DNA of 64,000 nt from JAJTFW01 sp046330075 (GTDB lineage: Bacteria > Bacteroidota > Bacteroidia > AKYH767-A > OLB10). Positions 34,946 to 42,881 of the stretch are shown in pieces (within the stretch, counting starts at the first letter, position 1; each line of letters begins with the position of its first letter). Made by a program: the position numbers and the translations under genes. Under the pieces are notes generated by a model. That model made no database searches. It had not been told where the DNA came from and worked only from the letters and a program-made list of their open reading frames with translations. The stretch lies in the NCBI GenBank assembly GCA_046330075.1, contig JAXLTL010000003.1:248001-312000 (forward strand), read 5' to 3'.

Positions 34946-35902
34946 TCAGCAGTAGCTGTTCAGGTCACGGATCAGTTCGTGAATAATCCGGTCTTCTTCA
35001 AAGAACTGATCAGCGATTTCAGATACCTGTTTCAGAATCGCTTTTTCAGTAAGTTCTTCCGGAGTTGTCAGTTCATAACAGTTTTTTAGTGGTGGATGAT
35101 GGTCAAACAAGGCGAGTGTGAGGGCTTCATCCTTGTAACGTCCGAGTGTAGCTATCATCCAAGACAATGCGGCATAGATTTCTGTCCGTAGAATTACCGG
35201 ATGCTTAAATGTGGGGTGTTTGGACAGTTGCATAAAGGGTGATGTCTTTATTTCCTTCGTCAGATAGCGATTGAATTTTTCTTCAGTGTGTTGTGAAGGG
35301 TGATGCTGGATTATACCACCGGAGATTTGTATATAGAGAGAAATCCATCGCAGTTTACGTCGTAATTCATGGAGTCCGGCTTCGATATCACTAGTGTTGT
35401 ATACTCCGGTACTGTAATCGTGGTTGATTTTTTCTGCCGATTTTTTTAAAAACCTGCTGAATGCCTTGGTAAAGTCAGATTCATCTTCAAAACTGACTTC
35501 CTCGCAGCGTTTGTAGAATTCACCGATGATTTCAGTTGTTGAAGGTGCCAGCCATTTTTTCAGGTTGTCCCGCAGAACGGATTCGCTTTCCTTAAGTTGG
35601 TCTCCGAAGATTTCAAGAAAGGCAAATACACAATTTTTATTTTCTTTAAAGAGATTTAGATATGCAACGTAGAAATCGTATTCGCCGAGCAGGTCTTCAG
35701 CTTCTTTGAACAGATGCCGCGCTTCTTCAAAATGATCTTTGTCTCCAAGTCCGCTTCCAATTCGCGCGATAGTCTCGAGTCTGAAGAAAATATTTCGTCC
35801 TCCGGCGGAATAGAAAGCCTCCGGATCGCCCTTGGTTTTTTTCAGGAGACCGCTGAGATCATGAATATGAGCGGTGATGCCGATGAGTGATGTGAGCTTC
35901 AT
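34946..35902 (-). CDS. Conserved hypothetical helical protein
   Basis: The 318-residue protein is almost entirely helical, without signal peptide or membrane helix. Charged segments such as FRLETIARIGSGLG, LFKEAEDLLGEYDFYVAYL and ELRRKLRWISLYI loosely recall CHAD domains (histidine and arginine helices that bind polyphosphate), but the conserved histidines are mostly missing, so this is only a weak suggestion. It follows the DUF1015 gene by 53 nt with a terminator hairpin between them. Function unknown. Confidence 0.55.
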   Translation of the reverse strand: MKLTSLIGITAHIHDLSGLLKKTKGDPEAFYSAGGRNIFFRLETIARIGSGLGDKDHFEEARHLFKEAEDLLGEYDFYVAYLNLFKENKNCVFAFLEIFGDQLKESESVLRDNLKKWLAPSTTEIIGEFYKRCEEVSFEDESDFTKAFSRFLKKSAEKINHDYSTGVYNTSDIEAGLHELRRKLRWISLYIQISGGIIQHHPSQHTEEKFNRYLTKEIKTSPFMQLSKHPTFKHPVILRTEIYAALSWMIATLGRYKDEALTLALFDHHPPLKNCYELTTPEELTEKAILKQVSEIADQFFEEDRIIHELIRDLNSYC

Positions 35903-35904
35903 GG

Positions 35905-35936
35905 TAAATAAAGAAGGCTGCCTTGCGACAGCCTTC
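35905..35936 (-). terminator. Terminator after the DUF1015 gene
   Basis: GAAGGCTG (35929-35936 read on the minus strand) pairs with CAGCCTTC (35913-35920) and is followed by TTTATTT. It lies 20 nt behind the DUF1015 stop and ends directly at the start codon of the next gene. Confidence 0.7.
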
Positions 35937-35955
35937 CGGATTATGAATTGTTGGA

Positions 35956-37200
35956 TTAATCGAGTTCGTGAATCACCAGTCCGCTGCGCAATTTCGGCTC
36001 GAACCAGGTAGTTTTCGGAGGCATGATTTTACCGCTGTCAGCGATATCGATGAGTTGTTTCATGGTGACAGGGTAGAGGGCAAAAGCTACTTTCATGTCT
36101 CCTGCATCTACGCGTCGTTTCAGTTCACCGAGTCCGCGGAGACCTCCTACGAAGTCGATGCGTTTATCTTTTCGTAGATCGGTGATGTTGAAGAGTGGCG
36201 CCAGTACGCGTTCGGAGAGAATAGTTACATCCAGTACGCCGATCGGATCATTATCGTTGTAGGTGCCGGGTTTTGCTGTAAGTGCATACCAGTTGCCGTC
36301 GAGGTACATGCTGAATTCGTGCAGCTTCGCGGGACGATATTCGGCTGCGCCTTTTTTCTCAATGGTAAAACTCTCACCAAGTTTGCTGATCAGTTCATCA
36401 GCGCTCATGTTATTGAGGTCTTTGATCACCCGGTTGTAATCCATGATGAACAACTGATTGTCGGGGAAATGTACCGCGAGGAAGAAATTATACTCTTCGG
36501 TTCCGTTATGATTCGGGTTTTTATCGCGGCGTTCCTTGCCAACCAGCGCAGCAGCGGCGGTACGGTGGTGGCCATCGGCCACATAGGTAGCAGGGATATT
36601 CGCAAAGTGATCGGTAATCTGTTGCACAGTTGCTGCATCTGAAACCACCCAGAAAGTGTGACCGATACCATCGTCAGTGACGATATCATATTCCGGTTTT
36701 GCTTTCACCACTTCGTTCACGATGACATCCAGCGCCGGAACATTCGGATAGGCAAAGAATACTGGTTCAGCGTTCATATTACCAACGCGAACGTGGTTCT
36801 TGCGGTCTTCTTCTTTATCCGGACGGGTGAGTTCGTGTTTCTTGATCACATCGTTCATGTAATCATCCACTGCAGCACAACCCACAATTCCGTATTGGGT
36901 ACGACCGTTCATGGTCTGACTGTAGATGTAATAGCAATCTGTCGCATCCTGTTTGAATACTCCATCTGCTTTCATCTTCTCGAAATTGGCTTTGCCTTTT
37001 TCGTAGATCTCCGGTGCATAAACGTTATATCCGTCCGGGAAATCAATTTCCGGTTTGATCACATGGTAGAAAGAGTAGGGGTCGCCATTCGCTTCGATGC
37101 GGGCTTCTTTTTCATCCAGTACATCGTACGGACGACAAGCTACCCGTTTCACCATTTCCGCCGTCGGGCGTATTCCCTTGAAAGGTTTTAAGATTGCCAT
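35956..37200 (-). CDS. DUF1015 protein associated with serine biosynthesis
   Basis: The 414-residue cytoplasmic protein belongs to DUF1015: KPFKGIRPTAEMVKRVACRPYDVL at the start (read in parts), YSFYHVIKPE, and the central YVADGHHRTAAAALV. The DGHHR motif is shared with the ParB/sulfiredoxin-like fold, which includes serine kinases. Its position behind serC and serA on the same strand, an arrangement I know from other Bacteroidota, suggests a role in serine or phosphoserine metabolism. The true reaction is unknown. It has a terminator at 35905 and a 198-nt repeat-filled spacer upstream. Confidence 0.85.
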   Translation of the reverse strand: MAILKPFKGIRPTAEMVKRVACRPYDVLDEKEARIEANGDPYSFYHVIKPEIDFPDGYNVYAPEIYEKGKANFEKMKADGVFKQDATDCYYIYSQTMNGRTQYGIVGCAAVDDYMNDVIKKHELTRPDKEEDRKNHVRVGNMNAEPVFFAYPNVPALDVIVNEVVKAKPEYDIVTDDGIGHTFWVVSDAATVQQITDHFANIPATYVADGHHRTAAAALVGKERRDKNPNHNGTEEYNFFLAVHFPDNQLFIMDYNRVIKDLNNMSADELISKLGESFTIEKKGAAEYRPAKLHEFSMYLDGNWYALTAKPGTYNDNDPIGVLDVTILSERVLAPLFNITDLRKDKRIDFVGGLRGLGELKRRVDAGDMKVAFALYPVTMKQLIDIADSGKIMPPKTTWFEPKLRSGLVIHELD

Positions 37201-37238
37201 TGTATGTTTGGTTTGTTATTTCAATTGTCAGTTGTTAG

Positions 37239-37258
37239 TCCCGCTGCAAGCAGCGGGA
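37239..37258. repeat. 20-bp palindrome upstream of the DUF1015 gene
   Basis: CCCGCTGC (37240-37247) and GCAGCGGG (37250-37257), extended by one outer T-A pair, form a near-closed palindrome with only AA in the middle. It lies 39 nt before the DUF1015 ATG and could act as terminator of serA or as an intergenic repeat. Confidence 0.75.
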
Positions 37259-37277
37259 TCAGTTTTCAGGCTGTTGG

Positions 37278-37410
37278 TTTCAGGCTTCAGGCTTCAGGCT
37301 TCAAGCTTCAAGCTTCATGCTGCATGCTTCAGGCTTCAGGCTTCAAGCTGCATGCTTCAGGCTTTAAACCTTAAACCTTAAACCTTAAACCTATAACTTT
37401 AAACCTTAAA
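37278..37410. repeat. Two adjoining 7-bp-period microsatellites reaching into serA
   Basis: From about 37278 to 37363 variants of GGCTTCA repeat with a period near 7. From 37364 to about 37410 TTAAACC repeats with the same 7-nt period. The second array includes the serA stop codon and its last two codons. Units are imperfect (GGCTTCA, AGCTTCA, TGCTTCA). Nothing else is visible in the 198-nt spacer. Confidence 0.8.
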
Positions 37411-38367
37411 GTGTGCCACAATTTTTTCGGCGATTTCGATACCGATGCGTTCCTGCGCTTCCATGGTAGAACCTCCAATGTGCGGACTCAACGAAACACG
37501 GGGATGCTGGCGGATTTCCTCTTTGATCAGAGGCTCGCCTTCAAAGACATCGAGTCCGGCAGCTGCTACTTTTCCGTTATTCAAAGCTTCGATAAGATCC
37601 CCTTCGTGTACAGCACCACCGCGGGCGGTATTCACAATCATCACACCTTTTTTCATTTGCTCAAACTCACGTCTGGCAAGGATTGGCGGAGCTCCTTTCG
37701 GGAAGGGGACGTGAAGGGTAATGAAATCACTTTCCGCGAGTAATTGTTCGAACGGAACACATTTCATGGTAAGCACCATCTTAGCATTGGTCATGGTGCG
37801 GAAGAAGTCGATTTCAATTTTTACATCTTCGGCTCGAAGTTTAAAGGGCATGATGTTCATACCGAGACCGAGTCCGGTGCGTGCAACCGCCTGACCAATA
37901 TTTCCAAAGCCGATAATACCAAGTGTTTTGTTCTTGAGTTCAATACCGGCCGAATAATTTTTCTTTAATTCATTGAAGCGTTCTTTTGTTTCAGAACCCG
38001 GCATATTACGGTTGGCATCATGCAGAAACCGGCTCATCGTAAAAAGATGTGCAAATACGAGTTCCGCTACACTTTGAGAGGACGCTTCCGGTGTATTGAT
38101 TACCTTGATACCCTTGTCACGGGCATAAACAACATCGATATTGTCCATCCCTACACCTGCACGTCCAATCAGCTTGAGGTTGGGACAGGCATCGATAAGA
38201 TCTTTTCTAACGGTGGTGGCACTACGTACCAGAATTCCGTCGAAGTCTTTTAGGGCGACCGGGAGATCTTCCTGTGCGATTTTGTCGGTGCTCACTGTGA
38301 TACCGGCTGCTTCGAGGATAGCTTTCCCGGCTTTGTCTATACCGTCGTTGGCAAGGATCTTTGCCAT
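37399..38367 (-). CDS. serA: D-3-phosphoglycerate dehydrogenase, short form
   Basis: SerA oxidises 3-phosphoglycerate to phosphohydroxypyruvate, the first step of serine synthesis. The 322-residue protein has the NAD-binding GFGNIGQAVARTGLGLG segment (about residue 151), VNTARGGAVHEGDLIEAL and the catalytic histidine in LSPHIGGSTMEAQ. It stops right after the catalytic domain and has no ACT domain, so it should lack classical serine feedback control. The last codons and the stop lie in a TTAAACC repeat array. Confidence 0.93.
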   Translation of the reverse strand: MAKILANDGIDKAGKAILEAAGITVSTDKIAQEDLPVALKDFDGILVRSATTVRKDLIDACPNLKLIGRAGVGMDNIDVVYARDKGIKVINTPEASSQSVAELVFAHLFTMSRFLHDANRNMPGSETKERFNELKKNYSAGIELKNKTLGIIGFGNIGQAVARTGLGLGMNIMPFKLRAEDVKIEIDFFRTMTNAKMVLTMKCVPFEQLLAESDFITLHVPFPKGAPPILARREFEQMKKGVMIVNTARGGAVHEGDLIEALNNGKVAAAGLDVFEGEPLIKEEIRQHPRVSLSPHIGGSTMEAQERIGIEIAEKIVAHFKV

Positions 38368-38417
38368 AATTGATAGTTTTTTAAATTGTTAATCCCGGAA
38401 GCGAAGCTTGTCGGGAG

Positions 38418-38472
38418 TTAAATTGTTAAATTGTTAAATTGTTGAACTGTTAAGTTGTTAAATGGTTAATTG
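38418..38472. repeat. 8-bp tandem repeat (TTAAATTG) between serC and serA
   Basis: Six successive 8-nt units, three exact TTAAATTG followed by TTGAACTG, TTAAGTTG and TTAAATGG, run from 38418 to 38465 with a partial seventh. The array is AT-rich and lies about 50 nt upstream of the serA start on the minus strand. Confidence 0.8.
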
Positions 38473-38483
38473 TTTTCGTTAAG

Positions 38484-38619
38484 TTCGGTCATCGACTTGT
38501 TGTGAATCTAATATGTTCCGGTCATCGACTTGTCCCGAACCTATGATGTTCCGGTCATCGAGTGATCCTGACGATCAAACAAAGTTTGATGGTCAGGATT
38601 GTATCGAGATGACCGGAAC
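38484..38619. repeat. Direct repeats and 72-nt compound hairpin between serC and serA
   Basis: TTCGGTCATCGACTTGT (38484), TTCCGGTCATCGACTTGT (38516) and TTCCGGTCATCGA (38549) are direct repeats. The last begins a compound hairpin. GTTCCGGTCATC at 38548-38559 pairs with GATGACCGGAAC at 38608-38619, ATCCTGAC at 38565-38572 with GTCAGGAT at 38592-38599, and ATCAAAC at 38574-38580 with GTTTGAT at 38584-38590. It lies 20 nt behind the serC stop and may terminate serC or be a REP-type element. Confidence 0.85.
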
Positions 38620-38639
38620 ATTGTATCGAGATGAACGGC

Positions 38640-39704
38640 CTAAGCCGTCTTCATCGCAAACTCCTTCATCACCTGAACCATTACCTTTACGCTTTCGAGT
38701 GGTAAGGCGTTGTACATAGAGGCGCGGAAACCGCCAACGGAGCGGTGGCCTTTGATACCAATAATGCCGGCATCTTTCGCCATTTTCATAAACTCATCGT
38801 CGAGGTCGGCGTTTTTCAGGAGGAAGCAGGCATTCATGTTTGAGCGGTCTTCTTTTTCGCAGGTGCCGGTAAACATCGGGTTGTTGTCGACTTCTCCATA
38901 GAAGAGATCTGCCTTTTTCTGGTTGATTTTTTCGATTGCAGCTACACCTCCAATCGACTTGAGCCATTCGAGAGTGGCCATACATACGTAGATGGAAAAT
39001 ACAGGCGGTGTATTGTAGAGTGAATCACCTTCGATATGTGTCTGATAGCGCAGCATTGTGGGTACAACACGGTTCACTTCTTTCAGTATATCGTTTTTGA
39101 TAATAACAAGAGTTACGCCGGCAGGTCCCATATTCTTCTGCGCACCGGCATAGATCAGATCGAACTTCGACACATCTACCGGGCGACTGAAAATATCACT
39201 CGACATATCGCAGACCACCGGGATCGGACTCTCCGGAAAATTCTTCATCTGAGTACCATAGATGGTATTGTTGGAAGTAATGTGGAGATAATCGCAATCA
39301 GTCGGGATGGTATATCCTTTCGGAACATACGTATAGTTTTTATCTTTTGAAGAAGCAATCACATTCACCTCACCGAACAGTTTGGCTTCCTTGATTGCTT
39401 TGTTGGCCCAAACACCGGAATCGACATAAGCTGCTTTCTTGTGCAACAGGTTCATCGCCACCATAGCGAACTGTGTACTGGCACCACCCTGCAGGAAAAG
39501 GATAGAATAATTATCAGGTACACCCAGCAACTCCTTTACCAGCGATTTTGTTTGCACCATCACTGCATCGAAATCTTTGCTGCGGTGAGAAATCTCGAGG
39601 ATAGACATCCCGATATTGTTCAGCTCTAATGCCGCTGCTGCTGATTTTTGGAGGGCCGATTCAGGAAGAATGCCGGGGCCGGCTCCGAAATTATGCTTTC
39701 TCAT
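38640..39704 (-). CDS. serC: Phosphoserine aminotransferase
   Basis: SerC converts phosphohydroxypyruvate and glutamate to phosphoserine. The 354-residue PLP enzyme has HNFGAGPGILPESAL at the N-terminus, FLQGGASTQFAMV, CDMSSDIFSRPVD, the PLP lysine in YAGAQKNMGPAG (about residue 191), and GHRSVGGFRASMYNA near the end. It is the first gene of the serC-serA-DUF1015 series on the minus strand. serB is not nearby. Confidence 0.95.
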   Translation of the reverse strand: MRKHNFGAGPGILPESALQKSAAAALELNNIGMSILEISHRSKDFDAVMVQTKSLVKELLGVPDNYSILFLQGGASTQFAMVAMNLLHKKAAYVDSGVWANKAIKEAKLFGEVNVIASSKDKNYTYVPKGYTIPTDCDYLHITSNNTIYGTQMKNFPESPIPVVCDMSSDIFSRPVDVSKFDLIYAGAQKNMGPAGVTLVIIKNDILKEVNRVVPTMLRYQTHIEGDSLYNTPPVFSIYVCMATLEWLKSIGGVAAIEKINQKKADLFYGEVDNNPMFTGTCEKEDRSNMNACFLLKNADLDDEFMKMAKDAGIIGIKGHRSVGGFRASMYNALPLESVKVMVQVMKEFAMKTA

Positions 39705-40005
39705 GTGTATTTATTTGATTATCAAGTATTTTTAAGGTAATTGAAGAAAGATCAAAGTAAGCAGGAAAAAACGAGAACAACAAGAACAGGATTGTAAAAC
39801 TACACTCTCAAAACGGATAGTTTATCAACCGTTTTTCATAGTTAGTGGATAACGTGGAAATCAATTATTGACATCGATATTTACAATGGGGAAATCAAAT
39901 GTAAGCATCAATTTCCGCGATGGGGAATTCGATAATGTGGTATTCGATATTTCATTGATTTTTAAACGAACAAAAAAAATACTCGAAATTCGGGATGAAG
40001 CTGCT
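39705..40005. other. 301-nt spacer without recognisable gene
   Basis: AT-rich spacer between serC and a secreted protein gene. It should hold the serC promoter, but I see no clean TAnnTTTG box. A short open frame at 39868-40053 has no family features and overlaps the end of the neighbouring gene, so it is not called. Confidence 0.5.
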
Positions 40006-40842
40006 TCAATTCCGTACATCCACATCTTTCACCAATATCCATTGTCCTTTTGAAAACTTCAGTCCATCGTAGCTGAGATCGGGACCGTAAAGCTGGTACA
40101 TACCTGCTGATTCCGGACGGGGATCAGAAGAGGCAAGATGATCCATGATGATCATATTGAGTTTATCGTTATAGCGCAAGCTCATTGTGACTTGTGCGTT
40201 ATATTCGAAAACGAGTCTTGTTCGTGCACGTCCACCTACTTTTATGGAGGGGGTTCCTACTGTGACCCGCGCAGGTGAGAATACAACGGGTTCAATGTAT
40301 TTGCGGGTAGTGTAAACGGATTGGGGGGCCCATCCTAAGAGTAAATAGTAGTCTTTTTTCTTATGTTTTTCATGACGTACTGCATAGTAAATACAACCGG
40401 GCCAATTGACCGAATCACTCTTCAGCGTCTCGATGGTTTCACGAACAATGTCCTTGTTCATCTGCAGCCGAAAAACTCGCCAGGGATCTTTCTTTTCGGC
40501 ACGTTGAAGTAAATATCCATAGTAACGGTAGTTGTTTCCGTTTGCAGTTTGAATGAGCCAGGTGATGGCTTTCACTTTTTCATCGTCACTGATGGCTACC
40601 GATAATGCTTTTTGTTGTCCAAAACTCAAATCAGGGCCTTTTTCAGTGTGAAGTATGCTATCTACCAGCACTTCGAATTTTTCACCAGCAGACAAACGAA
40701 CGGTGTCGTTACTGCCTTTCAGGATACTATCGCCGAGCAGTTGAAGCTGTTTGGTGCAAGCTTTGAAAGCAAGTGTATCTGATTGTGCGTAAACAGCCAG
40801 CGTGTGGAACAATAAAAAAACAATGAACAAGAGGCGACGCAT
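40006..40842 (-). CDS. Secreted conserved hypothetical protein
   Basis: The 278-residue protein has a signal peptide (RRLLFIVFLLFHTLAVYAQ) and a mixed alpha-beta body. Conserved-looking parts are SFGQQKALSVAISDDEKVKAITW, WRVFRLQ, YYLLLGWAPQSVYTTRKYIEPV and DHLASSDPRPESAGMYQLYGPDLSYDG (read in parts). No enzyme motif is recognised. The promoter box at 40859 gives a 16-nt leader. It is a single-gene unit. It belongs to no family I can name. Confidence 0.65.
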   Translation of the reverse strand: MRRLLFIVFLLFHTLAVYAQSDTLAFKACTKQLQLLGDSILKGSNDTVRLSAGEKFEVLVDSILHTEKGPDLSFGQQKALSVAISDDEKVKAITWLIQTANGNNYRYYGYLLQRAEKKDPWRVFRLQMNKDIVRETIETLKSDSVNWPGCIYYAVRHEKHKKKDYYLLLGWAPQSVYTTRKYIEPVVFSPARVTVGTPSIKVGGRARTRLVFEYNAQVTMSLRYNDKLNMIIMDHLASSDPRPESAGMYQLYGPDLSYDGLKFSKGQWILVKDVDVRN

Positions 40843-40858
40843 ACCGGATCTTTTAACG

Positions 40859-40866
40859 CAAAACTA
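40859..40866 (-). promoter_or_regulatory. Promoter -7 box for the gene at 40006-40842
   Basis: TAGTTTTG on the minus strand matches TAnnTTTG, 16 nt before the ATG. Confidence 0.6.
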
Positions 40867-41350
40867 CAGTAATGATTGTAAGAAGTAGGATGTAGGTGGA
40901 GATAAGAAATCCAATTCGAATTTCTAGGGAAGTTGATTGATGCCTCAGGAATGAAACCGTCGTTGCCGATCAAATTTTTTCGGTGTGTTTTCTGTTTTTA
41001 AATGTTTAGTCGATTGCACAATTGCTTGATTTTCAAATAATAAAATCGAAAATAAAAAATCAACTTGATATTGCAGGTGGTTTTTGGATGTAAACATTTG
41101 GTATTCTGCGTATTGTGATTGTTTTATTGAGGATGGTTTTCGAAAAAGGTTAAAGAGAAAATGAAATGGAAAATAAAAAAACATCGAGATTAATCGCAGG
41201 TTATCAATAGTTTATAGTACGACCGCGAGTACTAGGAACGCGAATTCTAGGACTCGCGGTCGCGATTGATCAGCCTGGATTAGGTGGCGAAGATCGTTTA
41301 GGATAAATTTAAATTGCAACGACATCCTCCTGAACCTCTATCACCAAAAA
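40867..41350. other. Long spacer holding a 41-nt hairpin
   Basis: This AT-rich gene-free stretch contains one striking structure at 41221-41261. GACCGCGAGT pairs perfectly with ACTCGCGGTC, and an inner CTAG/CTAG pair follows around an EcoRI-like GAATTC-containing loop. The GC-rich hairpin contrasts with the surrounding AT-rich DNA. No coding sequence is convincing; a 79-codon minus frame (40945-41184) is low-complexity phenylalanine- and lysine-rich and is not called. Confidence 0.6.
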
Positions 41351-41377
41351 AAGGCCGCCTCATTATAAGGCAGCCTT
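41351..41377 (-). terminator. Terminator of the ferredoxin gene (possibly bidirectional)
   Basis: AAGGCTGCCT and AGGCGGCCTT (minus strand reading, one mismatch) form a 10-bp stem with a 7-nt loop, followed by seven T residues. It lies 21 nt behind the ferredoxin stop. Confidence 0.75.
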
Positions 41378-41398
41378 TTCTTCAGTTTCTGTTTTTTA

Positions 41399-41746
41399 TT
41401 AAGCGTGCATTTTGCCTTTCTTGGCAAGCAAATCGTCTTTTGATTCACGGAAATCTTCGTCGTCAACACAGCAGTCGACCGGGCATACTGCAGCACATTG
41501 TGGTTCATCGTGGAAACCTACACATTCAGTGCACTTGTCAGAAACGATGTAATAAGTATCCATCGACTTCGGCGCTTGTGCAGCATCTGCATCCACACTG
41601 GATCCGTCGAGTTTGGTGAAGGCTCCTTTAACGGTTGTACCGTCGGAGAAGCGCCATTCGGCACCACCTTCGTAAATTGCATTGTTTGGGCATTCGGGCT
41701 CACAGGCACCGCAGTTGATACATTCGTCAGTAATCTTGATGGCCAT
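41399..41746 (-). CDS. 2[4Fe-4S] ferredoxin
   Basis: The 115-residue protein has the first cluster motif CINCGACEPECP near residue 9 and a second CTECVGFHDEPQCAAVCPVDC near residue 73 (read in parts), with an enlarged loop and about 50 residues between the clusters. It is therefore an Alvin/Azotobacter-type long ferredoxin variant. It carries single electrons in the cytoplasm. The upstream extension of the frame is rejected because the family starts at MAIKITDEC. It is divergent from the LuxC-like reductase gene. Confidence 0.92.
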   Translation of the reverse strand: MAIKITDECINCGACEPECPNNAIYEGGAEWRFSDGTTVKGAFTKLDGSSVDADAAQAPKSMDTYYIVSDKCTECVGFHDEPQCAAVCPVDCCVDDEDFRESKDDLLAKKGKMHA

Positions 41747-41787
41747 TTCGATAAGGTTTAAAGCAGTAATTTTGCTTCGTTTGAACA

Positions 41788-41795
41788 CAAAAATA
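41788..41795 (-). promoter_or_regulatory. Ferredoxin promoter -7 box
   Basis: TATTTTTG on the minus strand matches TAnnTTTG, 41 nt before the ferredoxin ATG, in the divergent region shared with the LuxC-like gene. Confidence 0.55.
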
Positions 41796-41831
41796 ATCAC
41801 AAAAGTTACAAATTATCAAAGTGCTCCGGAT

Positions 41832-42881
41832 ATGATGGAATTGCAGCAACGTGTGGAAGGATTGGTTAAATGGGGGCATGCTTTACATGCACTCATCGAA
41901 GAACTGGAGTCAGATCTTGCTCAGGAAAATGGTAATCCATTGAGAGCCATAGTTCAACAAGCTTACCGGACAAATGCTTGGTTTACACCGGAATTTTCAT
42001 TGCGTTCACTGAAGTCATTGGCACAATGGCTCGATAAATCTGCCCTGGAGGCCTGGTTGAAGTCTTATCCGGAATTGGAATCTTCATCTAAGTCTTTGAA
42101 AACGATAGGTGTTGTGATGGCCGGCAATATTCCTGCTGTCGGATTCCACGATCTCATTTCGGTCCTTGTTTCCGGTAACCGTGCTTTGGTGAAACTATCA
42201 TCCGATGACGCTGTGATCATTCCTTTTCTCGTTAATGTGTTATTAGATGTATCTCAGGATTTTAAGCCATTAGTTCAGATTGGATATAAATTTCAGGAAA
42301 TTGATGCGGTCATCGCTACGGGTAGCAATAATTCAGCCCGTTATTTTGATTATTACTTCGGAAAGTATCCGCATATCATCCGTAAAAACCGTAATTCACT
42401 GGCGATACTGAATGGCAATGAAACCGCAGCACAGTTGTCAGCTTTAGGAGATGATATCTTCAGTTACTTCGGATTGGGTTGCCGTAATGTGTCGAAATTA
42501 ATGGTACCCGAAGGGTATGCTTTTGATGCCTTTTTTGAAAGCATTGAAGTGTATGGTGAAAAGCTGATGCAGCATAACAAGTACATGAATAATTACGATT
42601 ATCACCGTGCCTTGTATCTGCTGAATAATGAACCGTTCCTCACTAACAATTTCCTTTCCCTGCGACAGAGTGATATTTTGTCGACACCGGTGTCGGTGCT
42701 GCATTATGATTATTACGCCGGGACAGAAGATCTTGCGGCGAAAATTGAAGCGGATACGGACCGGATTCAGTGCATAGTGGGAGGGAAATATCTGCCGCTC
42801 GGGACGTCTCAACAGCCGGGTCTCTCCGATTACGCCGATGGTGTGGATACGTTGCGCTTTCTGATTGGCTTGCAGGATTAA
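41832..42881 (+). CDS. Acyl-CoA reductase, LuxC family
   Basis: The 349-residue protein is related to LuxC, which reduces acyl-CoA or acyl-protein to fatty aldehyde with NADPH. The aldehyde-dehydrogenase-like core has IGVVMAGNIPAVGFHDLI (about residue 100), GNRALVKLSSDD, VIATGSNNSARYFDYYFG and the catalytic cysteine in YFGLGCRNVSKL (about residue 218). Two ATG codons stand together at 41832 and 41835; the longer open frame upstream lies in the ferredoxin gene and is rejected. Its stop overlaps that of the convergent lipoprotein gene in a shared TTAA. No luciferase gene is present. Confidence 0.85.
   Translation: MMELQQRVEGLVKWGHALHALIEELESDLAQENGNPLRAIVQQAYRTNAWFTPEFSLRSLKSLAQWLDKSALEAWLKSYPELESSSKSLKTIGVVMAGNIPAVGFHDLISVLVSGNRALVKLSSDDAVIIPFLVNVLLDVSQDFKPLVQIGYKFQEIDAVIATGSNNSARYFDYYFGKYPHIIRKNRNSLAILNGNETAAQLSALGDDIFSYFGLGCRNVSKLMVPEGYAFDAFFESIEVYGEKLMQHNKYMNNYDYHRALYLLNNEPFLTNNFLSLRQSDILSTPVSVLHYDYYAGTEDLAAKIEADTDRIQCIVGGKYLPLGTSQQPGLSDYADGVDTLRFLIGLQD

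Noticed and set aside
37278..38472. Repeat arrays considered as CRISPR
   Set aside because: Units are 7-8 nt without spacers and imperfect; no cas genes are present.
38418..38472. AT-rich 8-bp repeats as a replication origin or iteron array
   Set aside because: No DnaA boxes or replication initiator gene nearby; dnaB alone is not informative.
39868..40053. Small plus-strand frame between serC and the secreted protein gene
   Set aside because: Overlaps the end of the better supported minus-strand gene and has no recognisable features.
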